DNA from: Verrucomicrobiota bacterium
Lineage (GTDB): Bacteria; Verrucomicrobiota; Verrucomicrobiia; Limisphaerales; PALSA-1396
Length of the DNA: 64,000 nt
NCBI GenBank assembly: GCA_016200005.1
Contig: JACQFP010000022.1
Coordinates: 272,904 to 336,903 of the forward strand
Direction: 5' to 3'
The notes under the pieces are model-generated. The model had not been told where the DNA came from. It did no database searches and saw nothing but the letters and a program-made list of their open reading frames with translations. A program made the position numbers and the translations under genes. Shown here one piece after another: positions 9,425 to 18,614 of the stretch (position 1 is its first letter; each line of letters starts with the position of its first letter).

Positions 9425-11776
9425 TTACCTTGGTGGTTGCCAATTCAAGTGCTTCTCCAAAAACTCATACGTCCCCATGCCATTGATGGTATGCGGGCCG
9501 TTGAACACTTCAAGTGCAGTGCGGTCGCCGATGCCGAGTTGATCGTAGAACCGCCGCACCTTCGCGTATTCGTAGGCGACCCATTCGTCCGGCGCGACGC
9601 CATCGCCGTGACCGCGCTCCACCATGAAGGGGCGAGGCGCAATCAACGCCGCCATCTCCGCGTAGTTGAAGGTGTGGCCGAGGTTGAATTCGACCATCTC
9701 GTATTCGCCGCTGAACATGTAGCTGTAGGGCGAGTCCACCGTCACGTTCTTCACAATCCATTCATTGAAATCGGCAGAGCAGATTGAAAGGCAGTAACGA
9801 TCGAGCAACGACGGCACGCGCATTGCCGTCTTGCCGCCGTAGGACAATCCGTAGAAACCGATGCGCTTGGGGTCAACAAACGGTTGCTCAGAAAGCCAGT
9901 CCAGGATGCGGTCGTGCTGCGCGAGGATAACAGAGAAAAGCGATTTCTTCAGCGGGTTGGCCTTGCGCTGCAGCACGCGGAACTTGTCCTGCCCGCGATA
10001 CGGATTGTGCGGAGCGAAAACAACGAATCCCTTTTCAGCCAATCGCGCGGAAAACGCCTTGTAGTAAGGGTAACCGCCGCCTTTCGGGTCTTCGCTGACC
10101 GTGTCGTCCGGCACGCCTTCCAATCCGTGCTGGCAAACAACCACCGGACGACGTTCGCCGGGTTTGATGTCCTTGGGCAACAATAAATATCCCCACGCAT
10201 AAACATCGGGCCAGACATCGAGCACGACTTCGTAGGCGGTCCACTTAGAATTCTCGCGGAGTTTGCGACTGCGCGGATTGGCCGGCAGACTGGCGGCGGG
10301 AAACTTGCCGATGACCTCCTCCCAGAAATTAGTTTTCAATTCCTTGCTCGCCGACGCCCACTCGTCAGGCGAGCGAACTTTCGTCCAGTTCCAGAAAAAT
10401 GAAGTGCGGACCCGCTCCGACTGGCGGAGAAGCCGCTGAGTGTGATCCTCCAACTGTTTGACCTGCCGTTGTTGTCGTTGCGCCGGATCAAAGTCCTTGC
10501 GTGCGTCAGCGGGAACAGTGGCGGACTCCTTGACCTGTTCAATCTTCAACCCCAACTGCTTCAGGAACGCTGTCAATGCCCGATCCGAACCCGGGCCGGT
10601 TGCCATCCCCTCGGTGCCGGTAATCAATTCCAACCGCACAAATTTTTCCCCACCGCTTTTCAACAACATTTTTGCCCGGTTAAACTCCACCTCGACCGAT
10701 TCGTAATCGGGCGTTTTCAATTTACCGGGGGCGGCGCCGCCACGTCCGTCGTGTGGTTTCGGCGGCCCATCGACTTTGGGAACGATGCTGTGCTCGACGA
10801 TCAAACTGCGCGGGGCGATGAGACTGGCGATTTCAGCGTCGCCGAATTCATGGAGGAGTCCAAACACGTTGCGGTAAATCGGTTCTTCCCAAAGATGCTG
10901 TCGCGAATCGAAGTAACCACTCACGAGCGTAGCATCAATACGTGTGTCCAGTGCCGCACTGTAAAACGCAATGAGGCCGCCCTCGGCGTAGCCAGCCACT
11001 CCGATGGGGAGCGAAGGCCCGCCGGAATTCTCATGGGCAAACCAATCGACAGCCGCCAATACCTTCTGCACTTCGTAACCAATGATGTGCCGCCCCATCT
11101 CGAAAGCCTGCCGGTAAATCCATTCGCGATGCGGTTGATTGGTGAAGCGTTTCAGCTTCTCACTTCCCGACGAGGTATCTTCGCGATTGATCAACGTCGG
11201 CACGAGCACCTGGCAGCCGCTCTCCGCCAGTCGTCGCGCGAATTGCCGCTCTCGCGCGATGTCCGGTGACAATCCCACCAGCATTTCTGGCGTTTGATCG
11301 GCGTCAGGAATGGCGACGACGCGAGCCAGCGGCGCGTTCTTGGGCTGCAGCAGCAACCCTTCGCCATAAACATTCTCAAACACCGGCCAGCGAACGGCGA
11401 ACACCGTGAAGGCGTCGGTCTCGGCGAGCTTCAAGGGGCTTGTCGTGCTGCTGACGTATTCAAGCGCAATGACCGACAGGCGTGGATCAACCGCGCCGAT
11501 GTATTTGCCAAAGCGCTCGCGATTCGGCTGGACTGATTTTTCATACACCTCGCGCGAGGAAAAATCGCGTTGCCATAGTTTCTGCCGCTCAACAATGGAG
11601 CGGTCAATCTCACGCATCAAGAATTTGTCGATGCCCGCCACCATCTGCGCGGAGAGATCACCTTCCATGGTGAGCGGTTGGGTTCCGGGCAGTGTGGTCG
11701 TTTCCTCCGCAAACAGTGTCCCTGGCAACAGGCTTGTCACCAGAATCAGCGAACTCAGGAAACATTTTGGGCTCAT
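9425..11776 (-). CDS. Secreted tandem alpha/beta hydrolase (acetyl-xylan-esterase-like)
   Basis: 783 residues with a signal peptide (hydrophobic LSSLILVTSLLPGTLFA, cleavage near 23). There are two alpha/beta-hydrolase halves. In the first (about 90-370) the nucleophile elbow reads GYAEG at 262-266, with alanine where the serine should be. In the second (about 440-783) the elbow is intact, GLSYGG, with a plausible acid and the terminal histidine in FNGPHTING. The second half resembles dienelactone hydrolase/acetyl-xylan-esterase-type enzymes. It probably acts in the periplasm on acylated polysaccharides or similar esters. It lies 100 nt downstream of a two-component pair on the same strand, which may control it. 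Confidence 0.82.
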   Translation of the reverse strand: MSPKCFLSSLILVTSLLPGTLFAEETTTLPGTQPLTMEGDLSAQMVAGIDKFLMREIDRSIVERQKLWQRDFSSREVYEKSVQPNRERFGKYIGAVDPRLSVIALEYVSSTTSPLKLAETDAFTVFAVRWPVFENVYGEGLLLQPKNAPLARVVAIPDADQTPEMLVGLSPDIARERQFARRLAESGCQVLVPTLINREDTSSGSEKLKRFTNQPHREWIYRQAFEMGRHIIGYEVQKVLAAVDWFAHENSGGPSLPIGVAGYAEGGLIAFYSAALDTRIDATLVSGYFDSRQHLWEEPIYRNVFGLLHEFGDAEIASLIAPRSLIVEHSIVPKVDGPPKPHDGRGGAAPGKLKTPDYESVEVEFNRAKMLLKSGGEKFVRLELITGTEGMATGPGSDRALTAFLKQLGLKIEQVKESATVPADARKDFDPAQRQQRQVKQLEDHTQRLLRQSERVRTSFFWNWTKVRSPDEWASASKELKTNFWEEVIGKFPAASLPANPRSRKLRENSKWTAYEVVLDVWPDVYAWGYLLLPKDIKPGERRPVVVCQHGLEGVPDDTVSEDPKGGGYPYYKAFSARLAEKGFVVFAPHNPYRGQDKFRVLQRKANPLKKSLFSVILAQHDRILDWLSEQPFVDPKRIGFYGLSYGGKTAMRVPSLLDRYCLSICSADFNEWIVKNVTVDSPYSYMFSGEYEMVEFNLGHTFNYAEMAALIAPRPFMVERGHGDGVAPDEWVAYEYAKVRRFYDQLGIGDRTALEVFNGPHTINGMGTYEFLEKHLNWQPPR

Positions 11777-11876
11777 GGAACTCCAGAGACAGTATCTCCA
11801 AAGTCAGACCTGCGTCGAGTCCCGACTTTGATCGTGCAAATGGTGCACTAAGAATCAGGAAAGGACGTTTGACTGG

Positions 11877-12572
11877 TCAGGTCGCGAGTTTGTAACCGAC
11901 CCCGTGCACGGTGAGTAGATGTCTTGGCTCACCGCTGTTGTCCCCCAGTTTTTTTCGCAGGGAAACGATTACCTGGTCCAGTGTGCGTGTCGTGCCGTAA
12001 TAGTTGTAACCCCAAACCTCGCTCAACAACCGGTCGCGCGACAGGACCTCGCCGGGATGCGCGTGAAACAGTTGCAGCAGCTTCAACTCCTTTGCCGTCA
12101 ATTCCTCGACGTTCCTGCCGCGCTTGAGTTGAAAAGTTTTCGAGTCAATCGTCGTCTCGCCGATATTGAATACCATGTCGCTTGCGGTCGAAGCCCCAAC
12201 GTCCCGCGCGCCGCGCCGCAGCAGCGCGTGGATGCGCGCCAGCAATTCGCGCACACCGAACGGCTTGGTCACATGATCGTCCGCACCCAGTTCGAGGCCC
12301 ACGACCTTGTCAATCTCCTGACCTTTGGCCGTGAGCATCAAAACCGGCGTGCCGATTTTTTTGGCGCGAAGCTGTTTGCAGATGTCGTAACCGCTCAGAC
12401 CGGGGAGCATCACGTCCAGCACGATGAGCGACGGACGATGTTTGCCGACGGCTTCAACCGCGCGATCGCCGCGATTGCAAACCGCCACGTCGAAGGCTTC
12501 ACTTTTCAGAATCTCTTCCAACCCCAGGAGAATGTGAGGATCATCTTCAACGACGAGAATCTTGGTCTTCAT
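11877..12572 (-). CDS. OmpR/PhoB-family response regulator
   Basis: 231 residues. Receiver domain 1-120 with acidic pocket E9/D10/D11, phospho-acceptor D53 in VLDVMLPG, T81 and K103 in HVTKPFGV. The C-terminal winged helix carries ELTAKELKLLQLF and SRDRLLSEVWGY, followed by DQVIVSLRKKLGD. All phosphotransfer residues are present. Its start is only 7 nt downstream of the histidine kinase stop, so the two form an operon and presumably a cognate pair. Target genes are unknown; the hydrolase downstream is the obvious candidate. Confidence 0.93.
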   Translation of the reverse strand: MKTKILVVEDDPHILLGLEEILKSEAFDVAVCNRGDRAVEAVGKHRPSLIVLDVMLPGLSGYDICKQLRAKKIGTPVLMLTAKGQEIDKVVGLELGADDHVTKPFGVRELLARIHALLRRGARDVGASTASDMVFNIGETTIDSKTFQLKRGRNVEELTAKELKLLQLFHAHPGEVLSRDRLLSEVWGYNYYGTTRTLDQVIVSLRKKLGDNSGEPRHLLTVHGVGYKLAT

Positions 12573-12579
12573 TTGCGGC

Positions 12580-14574
12580 TTAAATCGGCTTCAGCGGCAC
12601 GCGTAACACAAAACAACTTCCTCCGCCTGCGCGCCGCTCGTAGGTCACATCCCCACCATGCGCCCGCGCCATCTGCCGCGCGAGCGTCAGCCCGAGGCCG
12701 GAGCCCTGGATGCCGCTCGCCAGCGAATCGTGGGCGCGATAGAAATTCTCAAAAATCTTTTCCTCGCAACCAGCCGGCACGCCCAACCCGCGATCCAGTA
12801 CGCGCACTTCCGCGTAGGGCAGGGGAGTCTCGTGCCGAGCCGTCTCGATCTCGATCTGCTTGCTTTCGTTGGAATACTTCTCTGCGTTGGACAGCAGGTT
12901 CACGAGAATTTGCGCCAGGGCGTCGGCATCGCCGCGAACCTTGAGCGGCGCGTCACCGAGCCGGCGCTCGAGCGTGAAGCCGTTGTTCTCAAGGTGCGGC
13001 CGGTAGCTTTCCGCCGTCTCGCGAGCCACCTCGACGAGGTCGCAATCCCGGAAGTTGTATTTTTTCTCGCCGCGCTCGAGCCGGGCGAAGTCGAGCACGT
13101 TGTTGATGAGCCGCGTGAGCCGGGCGGCTTCCGCGGTGATGATGTGCAGATAGGAACGCTGCTTGGCCGGGTCGCTGATGCGCCCATCGGCGAGCAGCTC
13201 GGAAAACATGCGGATGGACGTTAGCGGTGTTTTCAGTTCATGCGAGACGTTGCTGACGAAATCGGTTTTCTGGCGCGCGAGCGTCACCTGGCGGTTGAGG
13301 TCGTTCACGATCAGCCAGCTTCCGACGATCATGGCGATAAGGAGCACGGCGATGAGCAGGCCCAGCGATATGCGGATCGTCAACGCCGTCTTTTTCAGTG
13401 CTTCGGGATTCATCAGATACGCCGCCACTTCCCAATGTGGCAACGCTTCGCCGATTTCGGTGGCCACAAAGGGATGTTTCAATGAGGTTTTGAACTGCTT
13501 ACGAAAAGTTGAATCAATCGGCTCTGTTGACTTGATGCCGGAATGTAAATCCAAATGCATTGCAAGCCATGGATCCGACGTTGCGACGGGTTTCGCGTTG
13601 TCGTCGAGCACCACCAAACAAATCTCATCGGGTAGCGTGGGCAAAGTGGGATTGAACTTGGAGAAATTGTGAAGGCTATTCACACTTCTACCTTGCCCAG
13701 ACATTATTATGTAGTTCGACTTGGCCTTGCTCTTCACCATCAGGCGAATAATGCTGGTGATGCTGTCCAAATCCACCTGCGCGCCGAAGACCAGTTGTGG
13801 ATCGCGGGCCAGGCGATGCCAGAACATCAGGCGGAGCTTGTTTTGGACGAAGCGCGCCACGCTGCCGTCGTTCGCGTCGCCGATCAGTTGGCGGAACTCC
13901 GCTTCCGTGGACATAACCTTCGAAGCGTTGAACAGCGAGGGGTCCGGCTCGTTCTGGGCAGGGACCTGGGCCAACTGCTGCGCGGGATTCACTTTGCGCG
14001 ACTGCGACTTGAGATTGGCGACGGGCGGGGAATAGTTCGTAACCTCTCCGCGCGCAGAATTGAGGCCGTAGCGGTTGGCGAATGATTGTTGTGCCTCGGC
14101 CTGCTGTTCGCCGCCGCGGAGGGCGATTTGGTTCTGGCCTTTGGTGTAGTTGTCATTCCAGTACACCTCCACGCTTTCGCGGTTGGCCAGGAAGCCGCCG
14201 TTGTCCAGACAGAACGACCGCGTCTCCGGTCGCGCGGTCGGCGAGGGACAAAGGAGGTTGCCGCCAAGCGTGACGCAGAAACCGACTTCAGCCAGCGGCC
14301 AGGCGGCGCGCAAGCGGTCGTCGAAGGTCGCCGCGGCGGCGCGGGGTTGCGGATTCGTCACAAGGTTCTCGACCAGCTCATTGAACTGCCGTTGCTGCTC
14401 GGTGAGGTAGTCGTTGATATCCTTGGCCAGCGCATCAGTCACCGCCTGGTAGAGCAAGGATTGCTGGCGCTCGACGACGAACTGCTGGTCGCGCAGGGTG
14501 CGCGCCGCCAGAAATGCGAGCAACACGCTCGGCACCAACACGGCGAGCACAAACAATAGTGCGACCTTTTTCAT
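12580..14574 (-). CDS. Membrane sensor histidine kinase
   Basis: 664 residues. TM1 at about 5-23. An unusually long extracytoplasmic sensor region (about 24-398) rich in Q and N has no domain that I recognise, although part (about 310-390) could be Cache-like. TM2 at about 399-423. HisKA has phospho-acceptor H445 in SNVSHELKTPLTS. The ATPase domain shows ILVNLLSNAEKYSN (N box), DRGLGVP (G1) and GSGLGLTLA (G2). It precedes the OmpR-type regulator by 7 nt. I cannot predict the ligand; a periplasmic small molecule or envelope stress signal would fit the topology. Confidence 0.92.
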   Translation of the reverse strand: MKKVALLFVLAVLVPSVLLAFLAARTLRDQQFVVERQQSLLYQAVTDALAKDINDYLTEQQRQFNELVENLVTNPQPRAAAATFDDRLRAAWPLAEVGFCVTLGGNLLCPSPTARPETRSFCLDNGGFLANRESVEVYWNDNYTKGQNQIALRGGEQQAEAQQSFANRYGLNSARGEVTNYSPPVANLKSQSRKVNPAQQLAQVPAQNEPDPSLFNASKVMSTEAEFRQLIGDANDGSVARFVQNKLRLMFWHRLARDPQLVFGAQVDLDSITSIIRLMVKSKAKSNYIIMSGQGRSVNSLHNFSKFNPTLPTLPDEICLVVLDDNAKPVATSDPWLAMHLDLHSGIKSTEPIDSTFRKQFKTSLKHPFVATEIGEALPHWEVAAYLMNPEALKKTALTIRISLGLLIAVLLIAMIVGSWLIVNDLNRQVTLARQKTDFVSNVSHELKTPLTSIRMFSELLADGRISDPAKQRSYLHIITAEAARLTRLINNVLDFARLERGEKKYNFRDCDLVEVARETAESYRPHLENNGFTLERRLGDAPLKVRGDADALAQILVNLLSNAEKYSNESKQIEIETARHETPLPYAEVRVLDRGLGVPAGCEEKIFENFYRAHDSLASGIQGSGLGLTLARQMARAHGGDVTYERRAGGGSCFVLRVPLKPI

Positions 14575-14658
14575 GGCTCGGTGACCATACTCAAACTTTT
14601 GACCGATTCCGTCCAGTCTGCGATTGAGCCACAGCTTGATTTGGCGTCGGCTTCAATC

Positions 14659-16062
14659 CTATTCGGTCTTTGAATTAATGTAGAGCAAGGCCATGAGCTT
14701 GTTGCGCTCGGTCCAGTCCAGTGCGGTCTTTCGCGTCGCACGTTGCAGGGCCGGTTCAGCAAATCGCCCGAGTCGCTTGAGTGCAATTTGCACACGCTCG
14801 CGCGCCTGGTTGTTCCCGCGGTTGACCTCGGTGAGTTGGGTGACGAGTTCAGCTTCCACGCGGGGCGCGATGATTTCAGCGCGTCCGATCATAACGCGTA
14901 CCAATTCGCGCGGTTGAGGATCGAGTTTCATGGGCAAGGTTCGGTCTGTCCAGGCGCGCGGCAACACATACAAGACGCGCAAGCCTTCCTCAGCAAACCA
15001 GGAATCCTTCCAAGTGTTGACCATCGCGATGGCTTCACGCCGATACAAACCTGCCTTCACGAGAGACTCGACCATCGCGTTGCTGATTTGGCTCGCGATC
15101 CGGTCGAGCGGCAGGGTTTGGTTTTCCAAAGCAACTTGAACTGTTTGCTGCTCGCCGGGCTGAAGTTGATCGAGGTAAATGAACTGACCCTGGCGGCTTT
15201 GCACTTGCAAAAGGAAAAGATGCGTGAGCGTTTCTGCGCCAGAATTGGCCAGAGTGACTTCGTCGTTCGATTTCATTGTGACTCGCAGTGGCGTGGCAAA
15301 GCTTCCGACGCCACGATAAAAAAGAAATTTCTCGTGTTCGGGCATGGGATTGGTCGGCGAGAGCGAGTTCATGCGCACAAAGGCAGCATCGGTTTCACGC
15401 GCGGCGAAGTAATGACTGCCCGAAGCGTCGCCCGGCAACAATCCGGCGACATCGTGGTTCTGATCAATCGGCAAGATGTGGAGATCTTTCCAGTGAATCA
15501 TGCTGTCCTTGATTCCGGCGTTGCCGAACGTCGAAACAAAACTAAAAGTGGACGGGAAACCGCTTTTGCGAACGGCATTGTCCAGCGCCACAAATGCCGG
15601 ATGAGGCGGGAGTGTTGACGGGCCGATCTCGTGCGCTTGCGGATACCATTCGGTGAGCAACCCTTTGGGAAAGCGAACGGAAAGATCAACGGTTTGTTCC
15701 TTGTCCGCGTAAAAGTAAATCACAGGCGTTTCCATTCGTTGCAGCGTGACCAGCGAGCCTTTGCCAAGCCCCAGCGGCCTTGCTGCCCTTCGATTCAACC
15801 CCGGCTTCGTCCAGTCATAAACGAACCTCGGCAGGCGACTCGTTTGCAATGGCCGCCAATCCAGCAAGACGCCGTCGCCGCCCTGCACTGAGGTGAATGT
15901 TCCCCATTCGTGAGCGACAATGCCATTGTCGTTGCTGGCTGCGATGCCAAGCGTTGAAAAGGCCGCAATGACGAGACAGAAACTTACAGTTGTTTTGGCG
16001 AGACGTCGCTGTGAAGTGGTCATCAACCGATCGGACTTCGAGGAATAAAAGCGTGATTTCAT
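14659..16062 (-). CDS. Uncharacterised exported protein of the HEWGTFTS family
   Basis: About 467 residues from the ATG at 16062, which has GGAGG 17-18 nt upstream; other possible starts are 16110 and 16023. An N-terminal hydrophobic segment (VSFCLVIAAFSTLGIA) suggests export. The mature protein opens with VAHEWGTFTSVQG. I know this motif from uncharacterised secreted proteins of Verrucomicrobia and Planctomycetes, where HEWGTFTS is nearly invariant. Other features are METPVIYFYAD and a charged C-terminal helical tail. No catalytic motif is recognised. It precedes the sensor kinase by about 85 nt in the same direction, so it may belong to the same regulon. Confidence 0.75.
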   Translation of the reverse strand: MKSRFYSSKSDRLMTTSQRRLAKTTVSFCLVIAAFSTLGIAASNDNGIVAHEWGTFTSVQGGDGVLLDWRPLQTSRLPRFVYDWTKPGLNRRAARPLGLGKGSLVTLQRMETPVIYFYADKEQTVDLSVRFPKGLLTEWYPQAHEIGPSTLPPHPAFVALDNAVRKSGFPSTFSFVSTFGNAGIKDSMIHWKDLHILPIDQNHDVAGLLPGDASGSHYFAARETDAAFVRMNSLSPTNPMPEHEKFLFYRGVGSFATPLRVTMKSNDEVTLANSGAETLTHLFLLQVQSRQGQFIYLDQLQPGEQQTVQVALENQTLPLDRIASQISNAMVESLVKAGLYRREAIAMVNTWKDSWFAEEGLRVLYVLPRAWTDRTLPMKLDPQPRELVRVMIGRAEIIAPRVEAELVTQLTEVNRGNNQARERVQIALKRLGRFAEPALQRATRKTALDWTERNKLMALLYINSKTE

Positions 16063-16391
16063 GCGGCGAATGTCACCAATCCTCCGGAGAGAGTTGTCAG
16101 ATTCACGCAAAAGAATTGTAAAAGAAATGTGATAGTGTCCCGTGGCGCCAGACTGAACCAGGGATCGGAATCCCGTATCAGTAAAAGTTCCATGTAAACT
16201 CTAGCGGTTAGTGCGTCCACATTGGCGTGCGCGCATTTGTTCAAACAACCAAAGTAATGAAGTAGCGAAAATACTTGCAGGCGTTGGCGGGCGGCAGACA
16301 ATGAGGCTGCACCACCTATCGGGTTGGTCGCGTCGACCAACCGGGGCGATGAACCAAGTCTTGTTGAAACAACTCAAATGAGAGGACTCCT
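16063..16391. other. Divergent intergenic region
   Basis: About 330 bases between two divergently transcribed genes. It should contain both promoters. The only regulatory feature I can point to is a good Shine-Dalgarno (GAGAGGA) just before the ATG at 16392. I see no RNA gene and no convincing ORF. Confidence 0.5.
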
Positions 16392-17411
16392 ATGTCAGAA
16401 CCAACGAATCCGAGCAATGATCGTTCGACAACTTCCCCGATGGACCGCCGCGATTTTCTCAAGGGCGCAATGCTGGCCGCCGGCGCGGCTGGCACCGTGC
16501 TGGCCACATCGGTGAGCGAGACGGCCCAGGCGGCTCCGGCAAGCAAGCCCGGCGCGCCGTGGGACCCCAACGGCCGCATCGGCATCGGCGTCAACCTCGA
16601 ATACGTCCGGCACGCCGACAAGAATCTCGCCTACGGGATCAAGTGCGCGGGCCAGATCGGTTATCAGTACGTCGAACCTTGCATGCTCGATGGCCGCTGC
16701 CTGCTCTCCAACGCCGGCTATTGCCACGTGACCAGCATGGATACTGATCCGAAGATCATCAAAGACCTGTGCGCGGAAGCCGGCGTGAAGATCAGCGGGT
16801 TGTCATCGCACTCGGACCTCCTCAATCCCGAATACGGCGTGCTCTATGCCCGGCGCGGCATCCGCTACGCCCGGGCGCTCGGCGTGAACGTCGTCCAGAT
16901 CACTGAAGACATGTATCCGCCCAAGTGGATTGACGAGACCGAGGCGTACAACATCATGCGCATCACGCTTCGCTCAATCGCCGAGACGTGCGAGGAGAAC
17001 GGCGTTTATATCGCCGTCGAGCAGCACGGGCCGTACACCGCGAAGATCGAGCGCATGAAGCGCATTCTGTCGCTCGTGGACTCGCCGTGGATCAAATGCA
17101 ATTTCGATTGCGGCAATACCTTTCTGGCCGGCTCCGATCCGTACGAAATGCTCGAAGCCGTCATTGACAAGGTCGTGCACGTGCATGCGAAGGACATCTC
17201 GGTCAAGCAGGCGGAGGCGGAGCGGGGCAAGGTCACCGGCACGGCGGTCGGCTGCGCGTGCGGCGACGGCGTCATTGACTGGAAAAAACTCGTGGTCCGA
17301 TTGAAGAAGGCCGGTTACAAAGGCGTGCTCTCGGTCGAGTGCGGCACCGAGGAACAGGCGGTTCGATCACATGCGCATCTGACGAAAGTGCTGCAGGAAC
17401 TGGGAGCCTGA
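16392..17411 (+). CDS. Tat-exported sugar phosphate isomerase/epimerase-like TIM barrel
   Basis: 339 residues. The start is well placed behind GAGAGGA. A Tat signal (RRDFLKGAMLAAGAAG, residues ~18-33) leads into an AP-endonuclease-2/xylose-isomerase-like barrel. Probable metal ligands are the Glu in AVEQHG, the Asp in NFDCGN, the His in HVHAKD and the Glu in SVECGTE, the standard Glu-Asp/His-Glu set of the superfamily. It presumably acts on a sugar or polyol in the periplasm. Substrate unknown. It is convergent with the next gene and separated from it by a strong hairpin. Confidence 0.87.
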   Translation: MSEPTNPSNDRSTTSPMDRRDFLKGAMLAAGAAGTVLATSVSETAQAAPASKPGAPWDPNGRIGIGVNLEYVRHADKNLAYGIKCAGQIGYQYVEPCMLDGRCLLSNAGYCHVTSMDTDPKIIKDLCAEAGVKISGLSSHSDLLNPEYGVLYARRGIRYARALGVNVVQITEDMYPPKWIDETEAYNIMRITLRSIAETCEENGVYIAVEQHGPYTAKIERMKRILSLVDSPWIKCNFDCGNTFLAGSDPYEMLEAVIDKVVHVHAKDISVKQAEAERGKVTGTAVGCACGDGVIDWKKLVVRLKKAGYKGVLSVECGTEEQAVRSHAHLTKVLQELGA

Positions 17412-17431
17412 ACTTGCTGAACAAATAGAAA

Positions 17432-17454
17432 GGGCCGGCGTGGTGTGCCGGCCC
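17432..17454. terminator. Bidirectional hairpin between convergent genes
   Basis: A perfect 8-bp stem GGGCCGGC/GCCGGCCC with a 7-nt loop lies 20 nt after the stop at 17411 and 18 nt from the stop at 17472 on the other strand. There is no long T run, so it may act as an mRNA 3' stabiliser as much as an intrinsic terminator. Confidence 0.65.
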
Positions 17455-17471
17455 GCGAGCGCAAACCGGGC

Positions 17472-18512
17472 TTACTTACCCATCAGATGTTCGAGGACCA
17501 TCTGGTCGAGCGCTTGGTAGTTGCGGTCGGCGATAAGTTCCTTCGCCTTCGCTTCGTTGAAGGTGCGCGCTTTTTGGACCAGACGGAGAAACGTGCGGCG
17601 GCTGTTGTCGAGGTGCGCCAGCCAATGCTCGACCTTGGTGGTGCGGAAGGGATGCACGTCGAGGCCTACGTATTCGCCGTGGTGACCGTAACCGTTCCGT
17701 TCCAATGCGCGGACCTGGTCGAAGGCGCTGCGAAGGTTGGCGCTGCCGAAAGGTTTGTCCTGGTCGAATTTCAATCCGTTTTGATCGTTAAGATGCAGCG
17801 ACCAAAGTTTGCCGAAAGTCATCGCGAAATCAATTTCATCGGCGGGATCAAGTCCGGCGAGAATGCAGTGGGCGGTTTCGATCAACGCCCCGACGCGTTT
17901 TGGATCACGGGTCAATTGTCCGACGGCCAGCGCGTGACCGATGGTTGGAAGGTAGGCGTGATCCATCGGCTCGTTGGGTTTTGGTTCGATGGCCAGACGC
18001 ACTTTGCGGTCGTGCGCCAGCATGGCGTCGAAAGCCTCGACCAAAAGCTCAACGCTGCGTTTCCCGCTTTTAGCTTCGCGCAGATACGTGCCTTCACGAG
18101 CGAGCCAGAGAACGAGGAGATCCGTGCCCAGGATCTTACCGATGTCAATGGCGCGACGGGTGCGGTCAATGGCGTACTGGCGACATTTCTTGTCATTGCT
18201 CGTGTACGCACCGTCGATGGTCTGCGGGGCGAACCATAACCGCGGTGCGACAAACTCCGCGACGATGCCTTCACCATCCAGTCGCCTCTTGAGTTCGCGG
18301 GCTTCCTTGCGAACTTGCGCATCCGATTTGAGATCGAGGTCTGGCACCGCGTCGTCGTCGTGGAACATCATCGCCTCAAAGCCGAGCTGCTTGAGTTGGG
18401 CGAGTTTCCAGTCAAAGTTTTGGGGCGGGCGGGTCGTGGGGCCGTAAGGGTCCTGACCTTCACTGATGTTCCACGGGCCGAAACAGAATTTGTATTGAAA
18501 TGATTTGGACAT
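17472..18512 (-). CDS. Xylose isomerase (XylA)-like TIM barrel with a changed metal site
   Basis: 346 residues from the ATG at 18512. It aligns by eye with actinobacterial-type XylA: FGPWN near the start, FHDDD (catalytic His region), WLAREG, AIEPKPNEP (metal Glu and Lys), ETAH (second metal Glu and His), KFDQD (two Asp of site 2) and LDVHPFRTT (last metal Asp). The position of the site-1 Asp in the canonical HIDLN motif reads SLHLN here, a histidine. No export signal. It may isomerise another aldose or use an altered metal. Transcribed towards the Tat-exported barrel gene. Confidence 0.8.
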   Translation of the reverse strand: MSKSFQYKFCFGPWNISEGQDPYGPTTRPPQNFDWKLAQLKQLGFEAMMFHDDDAVPDLDLKSDAQVRKEARELKRRLDGEGIVAEFVAPRLWFAPQTIDGAYTSNDKKCRQYAIDRTRRAIDIGKILGTDLLVLWLAREGTYLREAKSGKRSVELLVEAFDAMLAHDRKVRLAIEPKPNEPMDHAYLPTIGHALAVGQLTRDPKRVGALIETAHCILAGLDPADEIDFAMTFGKLWSLHLNDQNGLKFDQDKPFGSANLRSAFDQVRALERNGYGHHGEYVGLDVHPFRTTKVEHWLAHLDNSRRTFLRLVQKARTFNEAKAKELIADRNYQALDQMVLEHLMGK

Positions 18513-18614
18513 AATGTTTGCCGGCGACGTTACCAGGATTCCTTTCGAATGAAAGCGGAAAAAAATTGTGGGCGAGGCGCCGTGGGCTGATATACTCCCG
18601 ACCGTCAAGACTCT

